A DNA stretch of 64,000 bases from Acephala macrosclerotiorum (Eukaryota > Ascomycota > Leotiomycetes > Helotiales > Mollisiaceae): contig MU119252.1 in NCBI GenBank assembly GCA_014904845.1, positions 220,782 to 284,781 on the forward strand, in the 5' to 3' direction. The notes beneath the pieces are model-generated. The model worked only from the letters and a program-made list of their open reading frames with translations, did no database searches and was not told the origin of the DNA. Below, one piece after another: positions 24,261 through 34,618 of this stretch (within the stretch, counting starts at the first letter, position 1; each line of letters opens with the position of its first letter). The translations under genes and the position numbers were made by a program.

Positions 24261-24651
24261 CGTGAAAGTGCATCAATGATCTTGAGATACAGCTGGCGCA
24301 GAGAACTCGGTGGCTACCAGAGCTTTGCGATTTGGGAAACGCGTTGCAGGTGTTCGATAGCTCCTCAAGGGGCGTGCCTGCTACAAGAGGTCGTTGTAAT
24401 CTTGGTAACTTCCGACTAGAATGCCGATAATAGCACCAAGCTCGAGGGTAAATGGCAAGCACTCCCTAAGTAGTCTTCTTTCGCACCGCGTTTGATTGGT
24501 TCTAGCGTCCAAAAAATGGGACGAATAATTCTGTTTTGTCTCATATTGAGATGAAAGTAGACTTGCGTAAATCCGCATCCACAAAAGAAAACGAGCGACA
24601 CAACTCCCCGAGTTCTGATGGCGAGAGCTACTCACGTGATGTACCAATCAA
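24261..24651. other. Short intergenic region
   Basis: The promoter side of the coiled-coil gene and the 3' flank of the interrupted 2EXR gene. Minus frames 24235-24462 and 24381-24647 are unsupported. Confidence 0.45.
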
Positions 24652-26419
24652 TCATGCCTCGTTTAACGACCACCTTCCCGTATTGACGTATGCGTGGTCA
24701 ACTTCAGACACAAGTCCACACATCACCATATGTGCTCCACGCTGGTCCAGCTGTCTCGATCCTTCGGAATCTGTAGCAATCCTGAACTTGATCTCCTTAG
24801 GTGTCGTCCATGCTTGACGGTCGCTGGCAGCGAGGCTTGCCCTCAGCCTCTCTAGCTTCTTAAATTTGAGACGTGGGGCTTTTTTCCCGTTAAGGATTAC
24901 CTTCAGTGTCAAACTGGACCTCGTTGAGCTCCGGACGACTATTTATTTCGCGAGTGGTTCTGAGTGCCCTCAATTTTCCCATATCGAGAGGTCGAAAGAC
25001 TCCAAGACTATCTCTGTCATCTCTGGCAATGTCGTAGCAGTCAACGTCAGTACATGGGCCCGAGTATTTCCTTGCTTCATCAAGCCGTTGCTGTACAGTG
25101 ATGGGAAGGAGAAGCAATGGCTCTTTGAATATGATACCCAAGCGTTTCTTGTCGAAATACTGAAAGGTAATGATGGTGAGTTTCTGTAAGTTCGAGAAGA
25201 GTCTGAGGACTTTATGCAACAACGTCTCAATCGGCATATAGTGGTCTCCCCATCTGTAAAGACCATCCGAGCCTTCGGAATATATGGCAAGGTTCTCTAC
25301 ACGTATTGTACAGTCGGGTTCGCTTAAAACTCGTCACGTGATTTTATTATTTACCAACTTTAATTTATTATAACTTTAGTAAAATAATATTAAAACATTT
25401 TCGGTTTAAAATATTTTATAATCCGATATAAAAATAATTATTTAAATTCAAATTCCGTTTATTTATATAAATAATATATTTATAAAATATTTTTTTTTAT
25501 TCTTTATTCAATTTAATATTATATAATAATAAATAATATTATAAATAAAATAATTAAAACTAAATGGTTTAATATAAAATAAACTCAAAATAAAATTATT
25601 TTATTTTAAAAAGTTTCAAAATTTTTGAAAAGAAAATTTTTAAGTAATAAAATTTTAAATATTGAGATTTTCGTTATTTTTCGCTTATTTTCGTTTATTT
25701 TTCGTAAACTTATAAGTTTTAAAATATTTATTAAAAATAGAAATAAGTATTTTTTATTACGATTTAAACTTTATAAAAAATTTATAAATTTATAATTAAA
25801 CTTTATTTTTAAACTTTAATTAATTAATAAATTTGCGTTTAATATAATAAAACTTTTATATATATATATTTTAATTTTTAAAAATTAATTATAAAATATA
25901 TTATTAATATATATAATATATAATAATGTTTTTATTATTATTTTAATAATATAATTTTAAATTTTTTTAATTACGTAAAATTTTATTTATTTTTAAAGAA
26001 GTTATAAAAAGAATAAAATTGAAGTACCGAAAATCACGTGACGAGTTTCAATGTGACCCGACTGTATCGAAATACAAAAATGGGAGCTGCTTTCTGAGCT
26101 AAGTGTCAATGTACAAGGCGTCATGTGGAAAGTTGAACCATGTGCTTGCAGACAGGAGGACAATCCCAAATGGCTTGGTGTAGAACTTCGTCATGACTCC
26201 GAAGGACTCTCGGCAGGCTAATAGTAAAGTAGGTCGCGGAATACGAGACTCTAAAGCACTGCAACCTCTGTAGCGGAGATTTATGACCCGAGGATCTGGT
26301 ATTGCAGCTTCCCAGATCAAGAAGCGAAGTTCTTTCGGGGGCTGGGCGAAGACGTAGAATTTATGACTCGGACTTCTAGGATGTCTCGAAGCTATTTTTC
26401 CGACAGGAGGCGTCGGCAA
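24652..26419 (-). pseudogene. 2EXR-domain gene split by a transposable element
   Basis: The upstream part (26419-26067) begins with the 2EXR signature: FYVFAQPPKELRFLIWEAAI, then PDPRVINL and LLLACRES. 2EXR proteins are a large, poorly understood fungal family. The frame meets TAG at 26099-26101, continues in the same frame to the element boundary, and resumes in the same frame beyond it at 25310 (RVENLAIYSEGSDGLYR). Element plus one TA copy is 756 bp, a multiple of three, so removing it restores one frame. The TAG fits a CAG-to-TAG change in CpA context. Downstream, a 49-nt intron at about 24896-24848 leads to an open frame ending at 24652. No in-frame ATG precedes the domain; an ATA just upstream (about 26420-26422) could be a mutated ATG. 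I infer an inactivated gene. Confidence 0.8.
25309..26066. mobile_element. 754-bp TIR element with TA target duplication (Tc1/mariner-like, non-autonomous)
   Basis: The element proper is 25311-26064, flanked by TA on both sides (25309-25310 and 26065-26066). Its ends are imperfect inverted repeats of about 35 bp: both start CAGTCGGGT, then seven divergent bases, then AAACTCGTCACGTGATTTT. The interior is extremely AT-rich with no open frame. TA duplication plus CAGT-type ends are the hallmarks of Tc1/mariner/pogo elements. With 754 bp and no transposase it is non-autonomous or a decayed deletion derivative. The interior looks RIP-mutated, while the ends retain GC. It sits inside the 2EXR gene, so the insertion is younger than the gene and older than the mutation of its interior. 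Confidence 0.85.
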
Positions 26420-26422
26420 TAT

Positions 26423-27297
26423 AAGCGATCTTGTACTGGGAGTCTGTCCATCTTGAAATCGTCGTACTGGGAGGTGAAATTGACGTCAAGAGTGGTAGAA
26501 ATACACAGAGGAAGTTGAGGAGAAGCTGGAAAGTCACTAGCGAACTCAGCCTGTTTCACGTGACTGTCAGCCTAATTCTGCCTCACTGCTTTTTTTGTAT
26601 TTGGTCCAGTGACCTGCCGTTCTCTTCAACATCTCTGTCGCCCAGGTTCAAGATCAATGCCCTCAATCGCTCTGACGGTACCGCAGTACGAGGATTAGAC
26701 GCTATGTCGATAATTCCGACAGTCCGCGAGGATGCAATTGGACTTTGGGGAAACATCCGTGGCCTTGGAAAACTCCTGCCATAATCTCCATGACATTCAT
26801 ATTCAGCTTTCACTTGCAACATTACTGACAAGCCATGCATTTCCAAAGCAGCTGCCTCCCATTCCAAACCTCCTCAGCTCCAATTGCAATCCAACTCCTC
26901 CCTCGTTAAGGTTACCTCGAACCACCCCGAAGGAGCTTCCTCCCACAACTCTGAGTTGGCATGGGGCAGAGCTCTCTTCGTATGCACGATAGTGGAAAGT
27001 AATCCATGGCCCTAGGTGTTTCAATAGTCGTTGAAGTCAGATGCAGACATACACAAAACGCTCGGCCTTGGATATGGGGTTTATTGGTTGGATTACGCCT
27101 TTTTTCATTTTTGGGGTTGAGCGAGTTAGAGGAAGAGTGCCATGTGCGCCATTACATATGGATAATCCCAAAGTATCTGCGCAGCTTCGGATATTGGAAG
27201 GCTCCGGTTAATTGATTAAGGTGATGAGATCTAGCTAAATGCGGGGACATTAATATCTATTGCAGTGCTTACTCGGCGCTAAAACCACTCGAAAGTC
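26423..27297. other. Intergenic, no gene recognised
   Basis: The promoter side of the 2EXR relic, followed by sequence in which no frame (26431-26784 plus, 26583-26867 minus, 27006-27215 plus) can be tied to a domain or splice structure. Confidence 0.4.
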
Positions 27298-27580
27298 TAA
27301 CGAGCCTGGGATCATAAGTCTGTGCTTTTTAGGCTGTTTTTAGGCTACTTTTTCGCGAAGAATTTTAAAGTCTACGCCGTTAAAAAGTATAAAATAACCA
27401 TAAATTAAAATTCTTTAAAACTATAGTTTATTATTTAATAAAAGCTAAAGTATCTTTTTATAAACTAATTAAGTATATTCATATTTTATTTAAAAGTCGA
27501 TATTCGGTTTTAGGTTTATTTATTAGCGAGAAGCATTAAAAAGCCTTAAAAAGCACCAACTTATAATCACAGGCTCGTAA
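27298..27580. mobile_element. 277-bp MITE with TAA target duplication (PIF/Harbinger-like)
   Basis: The element proper is 27301-27577, flanked by TAA at 27298-27300 and 27578-27580. The ends are imperfect inverted repeats of about 35 bp: left CGAGCCTGGGATCATAAGTC then TGTGCTTTTTAGGCT; right end in reverse complement CGAGCCTGTGATTATAAGTT then GGTGCTTTTTAAGGCT. The interior is AT-rich and non-coding. A three-base TAA/TWA duplication with a short TIR is characteristic of PIF/Harbinger MITEs. It sits between genes. No relationship in sequence to the 754-bp element was seen. Confidence 0.75.
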
Positions 27581-29431
27581 TACTAGTTTCACCACTTTTT
27601 GCTCAACTGGGGGTGTCAGTGTCTCCGCAGACCTCTCAATGACACATTCCAACAGCTATTCATAATGTTCATCACGCACCTGTTGCAGAGCATCGATACG
27701 CGTATGTGTGGCGTACATCGGTTCAAAGGAGACTAGGAGGTGATCTCAACAAGCCCCAAAGCTATATCACGGTCAGCAATCCATTGGCTGTGATCCAGTC
27801 CAGGGGCATTATCGTCTGCCTTACCTCAAAAGTCGACGTGCGCGAATTACCAAATTTTACAACTCGAAACCTATGTTTACTTAACAAATTTGGTAGAACC
27901 TAGTGCAGGACCTTTACGAGTGGCCTCGATTTCTATACGGATCTAGATGTCTCGCAGGTCGCTCCGCGCCACGGAATGTCGGAGAAGCCATTCAAAAACA
28001 CCTCACGACTGGATCTTGTACGACCAAGATGACTCTTCGACACTAGTCAAATGCTCGAGCAGGACTCGTCGTAGTACAACGTTGACAACGGGACGGGTCG
28101 TGGGTTCGCATCCCATGTTTGAGTTCAGTCTCAGGGGTTTCTTTTCTCATTTCACATTTCTCTTCACTCTTCAATCCTTGCGTCGCATGCATAGACCCGC
28201 TCAGTCCGAACTGCCACCGACTTCCAGAGGATTCAACCTTGGTTCTGAGATTATCGGTATTCGCAAAAATTACCGAAATGTCGTAGGCTCTCATCATTGT
28301 GCTCAATAGTGTGCTCGATTCTATTTCTGCATGGAAGTCGATTCTAGAAGTGCAGTTGTGTTCAATCAAGTCTTATTGTGGCTGGCTGGACGCTGAAAAT
28401 GACGAAAAGGTCCGAGCCCTGGGGGTTTCCCAGCATTGCGGCCGGGAATCCGGGGGTCCGAGCAGTAAAAAGCAAAAACCGGGGGGGGGAGGGAGGCGGG
28501 GTCAAAAAAGCGACACCTGTCCAAGGCGGACCGTTGAACTTATCAGATCTACAGACGTTTAATTTTTTTCTTTTTCATTCATTTACTACTCTCGCACTCA
28601 TACTCCTTATTCAACAATGCTTCTGAAGTGCTCACGAAACAGTGTTTCGTCAAGTATCGCTCTGGCACGGCAATTACCACAGGATGAGTGAAGGAATTAG
28701 CTTTCGGCCGCCCTAGATTTAACATTGGACGAAAACCCTCGGATGGCGGCCGACGGACCGATTTATCAGGCGTGCGGAGGCCAATTGGCGATTCAGAATC
28801 CAGGAACAGGCAATCACTGGCAAGCCGATTCAGGGAACATCGTGGTAGACCGGCAGCCCCGATGTATCACGGCTCACAGCTGAATTTCCGGCGGGATTAA
28901 TCCAGGTCGAAACCAGTCTGTTCCCTCCCCGAACTTCCCCAGACTGTTGTATTGGAGGGTTTGAGATGAGATCATGCGGAATGTTCCTTTTGCACGTCAG
29001 TCGATGGCCTGACAAGGCTTGGGCATGGACATAAAACTATTTTGCGCTCGGTCTTGCGTTCATGCGTCCACATCACACCCCAGTGACAATCTTTGAGGCT
29101 GTCCCGGACGCGTGTCTAAGCATTTGAGTTTATTCGTCTTGAATGCTTCCATCATTGGTGCGGTGCTACTCCTTTCAATAGTGGCAAGCCGTCGCTCGAG
29201 TCCAGGCCAGATGAGGGGTCCGGCTTCACGTCTTTGAGTGTTTTTAGTGTTTTGCCCTCGTGGCATCGACCTGGTTTGATCTTCTCGGAGAATTCTAGCC
29301 TTTGTGGCTGCACATGCTTTCTCCAGTGTCCCAACAACTTCACGAGCCGTGCCCCGCGGCATTTCTTGTCTGACAGATGTTAAGATAGTCTGATCCCTTC
29401 ATGTTGAAAAATTCGCTTAGTCCACGTCGGC
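27581..29431. other. Intergenic, no gene recognised
   Basis: Nearly 1.9 kb without a supported gene. A T-arm-like GTGGGTTCGCATCCCAT lies near 28100 but no tRNA cloverleaf forms around it. A G-rich run (nine G, then GGG, GG, GGGG) occurs at 28481-28501. The segment 28690-28900 is GC-rich with an arginine-rich frame of no recognisable family. The last 200 bases are probably the promoter of the CFEM receptor gene. Confidence 0.4.
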
Positions 29432-31592
29432 ATGCAAGTCGAGATGTTGCTCCTCATCTTCTCACTTGCCACGTTCTCATTTCCAACTCTAGCTCAACAA
29501 AGCCTCACGGAGATACTACCGTTTTATCCAGAATGCTCTGTAAGCCTTTCGCATTGAATGTCTTCGTTCACTAGACAGCTGACGATTGCTAGGCGGAATG
29601 TTCAGCGAAGTATCTCACCATTGCGAACTGTCCACTCGCAGATTTACGCAATTGCATGTGTACAAATGATACCCTCCAATATCAGATTAGTGCCTGTGTC
29701 CTGAAATCGTGCAATGTCACCGACCAAATCAGTATGACATTCTTCTCTCTACGAGATGCAACACTAATCTTTTCCAGTTTCCACCACCATCACCCAAACT
29801 GAGATCTGTAACGGCGTTCCTCAGCCATGGCAAGGCGACAGATGTGTGCGAGCAACGATCGTTATCGCTGTTTTTACGTTCCCAATTATTGCACTAAGAT
29901 TCATCACTAGGATGTATATCACGAAGGAGCTTTGGTGGGACGATTGGGCTATTTTGCTTGTGGCGGTGAGTGCTAGACCCAAAAACTAGGGTCTTCAACG
30001 TAGCATGTCAGTTGACGTCGGTCTCGCAGGTTTTCATGATACCGAGTACCATCTTTCCAATCTACCGTGCGCCGTGTACCTACTCCTCCCTTTCAAGCAT
30101 CGAATAACAATTTTCTAGTATCTTATCATGGTTTTGGGACGCACATTTACGATGTACCGCCAGAAAATATACCAAAGATGGCAAAGGTAATCTAGACCCT
30201 CCTTCCCGAAGAAGACGTCAGGCTGATAAGCCTCAGCTCTTCTACATCGACAGTATCTTCTACGTTCTTTTGCAGAACATCCCAAAATTCTCTATCCTTC
30301 TCCTCTATCTTCGCATCTTCCCCACGCTGCGCTTCCGAATGATTCTCTACATCGCCTTGACCTGGCAAGCCTCTCACACACTCGCATTCTTATTCGCAGT
30401 TACCTTCCAATGCATTCCTATCTCATCCTACTGGGACCCTTCAATCACGGATAAACGATGTGTCAACCTCCCGGTGCTGGCGTACATGGGAGCCGGTTTC
30501 TCAATCTTCGAAGACATCGTCATTATGCTTCTGCCAATCTACGAACTCAAAAGTCTCAATCTCGGACTACGGAAACGAATTGCGGTGATTCTCATCTTCG
30601 CGTTTGGATCTTTGTGAGTTCACGTCTACTGCTTCAACTTTCTTTTATCTTTCGTACTCATGTGCTAGAGTTATCATATTGGGTTCTGGAATAAGAGATT
30701 TCGCGATGAGACGCTGTCGCGGAGACGAAACGCGGCTAACATATATGTCAAAACTCTAGTGCTTGTGTCACCAGTATGATCAGATTAAAGTTCGTGATCG
30801 GGTACGGGACGAGTATTGATCCTTCATGTGAGCCTATCTTCTTGTTTCCCATCTGAATAAGCTTCCGGGTCAATCGGAGTTGTTCAAGTCCCGATAGCTG
30901 CCAAAATGTGTGCCTCCCGATCCCCGCCTCCGTGCCCTACTACCAGCTTCCGCTTTAAAACCTCTCATTATCTCCTCAATCCCGTGCCGCAGTCCGACAC
31001 TGAGTAGCGCTTCCTTTACATTCACTGATGATACTTCACAACAGGGGCGAATGTCGACATCGTCATCTGGTCCGAAATCGAAACCTACACAGCCGCAATA
31101 TGCGCATGCTTAATGTGCATCCGTCCCCTAATCCTAAAATACATTCCTTCGCTCTTTCCCTCCACAAAAGGCTCACAACCCACACCTCCCCCACCCGGAC
31201 ATGTCCATAAAACTTCCTGGGGAGCACAAGTCTCGAGTCGGATCCGAGCTGAAAGAGTGAGCAAGTATGGTGAGAGGTTGGATGATGAGGAGGATATTGA
31301 GGGACAGATCGTGGTTGGAGGGGATAACAAGGCAGTGGTGATGGGAGGGAAGGGAGATGGGGAGGGGAATCGGGAAGGTCAGATTAGGGTTACGACGGAG
31401 AGTATGGTAGAGTATGAGATGCAGAGGGTAGCGAGTCAGAGGGCGGAGAGTGAGCTAAGCATGATTGGGGAGTTGACGGAGATGGGGAGTAGGGAGAACT
31501 TGAATCTTGTCGAAAGTCAGGGGTCGATGCCCCACTCTGGAGATGAGGATCGGCAGGACATGATAAAAGAGGGCATCCGGACTGTAAAATAA
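29432..31592 (+). CDS. CFEM-domain PTH11-like seven-transmembrane receptor
   Basis: Eight exons: 29432-29539, 29593-29731, 29778-29965, 30030-30066, 30119-30186, 30237-30613, 30760-30827, 31045-31592. Introns are 46-64 nt except the last two (146 and 217 nt). All phases agree, giving 510 residues. A signal peptide (LLLIFSLATFSFPTLAQ) precedes a CFEM domain whose eight cysteines follow the family spacing (YPECSAEC, ANCPLADLRNCMC, SACVLKSCNV, EICNG). Seven membrane spans follow, with PTH11-family marks: WWDDWAIL, GFGTHIYDVP, KFSILLLYLRIF, DIVIMLLPI, SMIRL, VDIVIWSEIE and RPLILKY. The roughly 130-residue cytoplasmic tail is disordered. Such proteins sense surfaces or ligands at the plasma membrane; in plant pathogens PTH11 acts in appressorium formation. 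Ligand and coupling here are unknown. The two long introns are the least certain part. Confidence 0.9.
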
Positions 31593-32267
31593 TGCTTCAA
31601 TCAATGAAGATTGATCACTCACAGCACCTCCGTTTGACAAATCTTAGGTCTGACTTGAAGATCTAATATTGGTCATTAGGGAGCCTTAGTACTTAGGGAT
31701 ACTATGTTGAAGCGAGAGGAGTTGGGACAATCAGCCGGGCCCATGTTCGACTTCCGGTGAGTTGAAGTCTGATTCAGGCAGACTTGATGTTTCGGCGTTT
31801 TGTTCGGTGGACTCAATGGAAGTTTGGACTTCAGACATTGAAAACTTTCTCTCCAGTTGCACTGTTATGTTTGCGCGTCTCTCTCTTCTAGTCGAGTGCG
31901 CTTCACAGTGCTTCTTGAATGTTCATCTTTTTTTTTTTTTCCCTCGCTTAAATCTTCGCTACAACCGCACTTCTCACCAACAAATGTGGCAAGTGCCTCG
32001 TTTACTACTGTTGCAGCTACTTCTGCTTCTCATTCTAGGGGGTGCAAAGATTACTGTCTCAGCTAATAGGGAAGGAGACTGACCCCCACTGCAGTCATGT
32101 GTGCCATGGCTGCTTTTATCCAGAGCTGCGCCGTAGACACGATCCCAACGCTGTGATTGGAGTATATTAATTAGATACCGCAGCATAGGCAACAGCCAAA
32201 GACAGCACTGCCCTCATATTTGTACAACACATCCGATTTTCTTCATAATGGGAGAAAATTCCGAGAC
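31593..32267. other. Intergenic, no gene recognised
   Basis: The 3' flank of the receptor gene and the promoter of the HET relic. A run of about 14 T lies near 31928-31941. No frame is supported. Confidence 0.45.
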
Positions 32268-33862
32268 ATGCCCCACTTGACGTCCATCAACTATGTGCCC
32301 ATCATGAACGAAGAACTCGACAAATCATTGAATCGTAAAGTAGGTTTCAAGCATATCACCATTGATGCACAGCGGCAATGTCGATTGCTGCGAATATTAT
32401 ATGATGAAATACTTTTGACATCAGTTTATTCTTTGGAAGTGGTTCCTCTCGATGATCTCCCTTCAACGCAATACAAAGCACTTTCCTACACCTGGGGTCA
32501 CGCCCACAGCCTAGACGACATCCAAGAAATTCAATTTGACAGCCAACAATTCTTCATTCGCTGCAACCTCTCCGACTTCCTCGCCGCAGCAACAGCATCG
32601 AGAAACGAAAACGGACTCTTCTTCATAGACGCCATATGCGTCAACTAACTCGACTATTCTGAACGCCAATCTTAAGTCCAAGAAATGACAAGCATTTACC
32701 GCAACGCCAACGAAGTCATCGCTTGGCTTGGACTCCCAGCTTCTGACCAAGTTGATAACGTTCGTGCACTAAGCCAAACATCTCGTTCTGATTGCGGTTC
32801 ATGGACCACCGCCCAAAGGGCAGGATTCAAATACCTCAGCTACCAGAATTTCTGGAGCCGTATCTAGATCGTCCAAGAAGTCCTACTCGCCTCCAGCATG
32901 ACAGTCTGGTGCGGCACCTTCACCTTCCCCCTCTCACTATTCGGGGGCACATCCAGCACCCAACCTTCTCACGAACTAGGACTATCAGCCAACGGTCGCC
33001 TAAGCACGGTTTTAGACTACACATCCCGCGTTTCCAGCCCCGCAGAAATCATCACCACCCACCGGCTCCGCTACGTCCTACGCCCACTTCCCGATCCCTT
33101 AGCCCAAGGCACAAAAGTTGGCACCATTCAAGGGATAACAGCAGACTTGAGGAAAGCTACCGAAGTTATAGTGACATATCAATCACCAACCCCAGGCCAC
33201 CTCTACCACCTATTCCGCAAATTCCGCGCCCTACAATGCTCTGACCCAAGAGATATACTATATGATTTTCTCGGCATATTAAACCAACGCAGTAGGGCCA
33301 AAATAATCGTCGACTACAGCAAAGACATAAGCTACGTTTATTACCAAGCTCTCAAAATCGGCTTGGAAGAACTCTACACCGAACGCAGTGGTGTCGTAGT
33401 CCCTAAGCAAGGAGATACGACTTATTTAGCGTATTACTGCGATGTGCGAGATATGTTTGGTATAGAAGATCGAGATCGTTTGAAGATTCTGAGATGGGTG
33501 TTGGATGAGTTGAATTTTGAGACAGAGGTGCAAGAGCCTAGGTTTGAAGCACAGTGGGAGGGACAGTTTGCGTTGAGGGATGATGCTGAGGTTGAGAGTT
33601 TTATGGGGTTTAAGGAGTTGATTATGCATGCTAGGTCGACGGCTGAGGAGGCTGATGTGGGTGTGGATGATGGGGTTCATGTTTTGTCGAACTTTCATAT
33701 GAGACAGCGGAAAGTGGTTGAGAATTTGTAAGTCTATCTTCCAAGAAGATGAGGAGAGATGATGGTGGCTGATCCAAATGCAGGTTGAGCTGGCTTCGAA
33801 CTCATTTGCGTCTTCGTAGATGTCGGCGCCAGCTTGGAAAATATCCTGCAAAGATCGCGTAG
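32268..33862 (+). pseudogene. HET-domain gene with three in-frame stop codons
   Basis: One reading frame from ATG 32268 contains the whole HET domain: YKALSYTWGHA, GLFFIDAICVN, EMTSIYRNANEVIAWLGLP, then IVQEVLL. A 56-nt intron at 33728-33783 (GTAAGT donor, ATGCAG acceptor) leads to a basic C-terminus ending at TAG 33862, for a total of 513 codons. Three stops interrupt it: TAA 32646-32648, where the family has Gln of ICINQ; TAA 32673-32675, where Gln of the QVQEM motif is expected; and TAG 32865-32867, where Trp of WIVQE is expected. Each is a single transition, and each is CpA-to-TpA on one strand (CAA to TAA twice, TGG to TAG once). Apart from the stops no frameshift is needed. A functional ancestral HET gene inactivated by RIP-like mutation is the simplest reading. 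Confidence 0.85.
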
Positions 33863-34618
33863 CGAGAGGTGAGACTACTTCGGTCCGGAGTTTTTCTCAT
33901 TTCCTAAACTCCTGGGACTTCTCTGCAAAAGCGCGGCTGACAGAGTCGGTAGCCACCACTCTTGCATTCAGGTGACGAAGCAGAGGCGGTGGAAAAGGGA
34001 CCCAATTGATAGACTCACATTCTATTGTAGGTTCTGCTTAGACTTGCGATTTTGAACATTCGAACCCATTCAAGCCGGACACCCCCAAGGGATCGTACAT
34101 AGAAAGATTGTCGAACAGAGGGACAGACAGACGTTGTGAATCACATCTCCAAAGATATGCTCCCCGATGTGTCGAGACCTGACTTGAGTGTACACATTGA
34201 GGTGGGTACCAAGTGCTTATCTCACAACTTTCATCGCCTCTAGTCCAGACCTGCCCCTTCTTTAGCCGAATGAGACGCCGCCACGACGACGAATCCCACT
34301 TTATGAGGAGAGGCTGATGAACAATGCGGCCGCCCCCTGTCTAGCATCTATAGAGCAGAGGAGCTAGAGTAGCAGATGCATGTGCCTGCAAAATAGATTG
34401 CTCCTGCATACTTGGGTCCCTCAGTTTACGAGGTTCGGGCAACTGTTCAATTAGAACGCGGCATCGGAATGACAAGGATTCCGCATCTAGATCTCCATAT
34501 TCGGACATCCATGCGATGCCTCACATGCATCCTTGAACCTGAACCGACTCAGCTCTGTCTGTGGAGCTCTTTGCTGTGGACAGGCATTAGTTTGCTTAAG
34601 AGATATCTTCCTATTGTT
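33863..34618. other. Intergenic between convergent genes
   Basis: The 3' flanks of the HET relic and the Zn2Cys6 gene. The plus frame 34412-34897 is antisense to the Zn2Cys6 C-terminus and unsupported. Confidence 0.45.

Noticed and set aside
28054..28123. Possible tRNA: T-arm-like GTGGGTTCGCATCCCAT with a weak 7-bp closing stem.
   Set aside because: No acceptable D-arm or anticodon stem can be formed between the closing stem and the T-arm, and the G18-G19 loop signal is missing.
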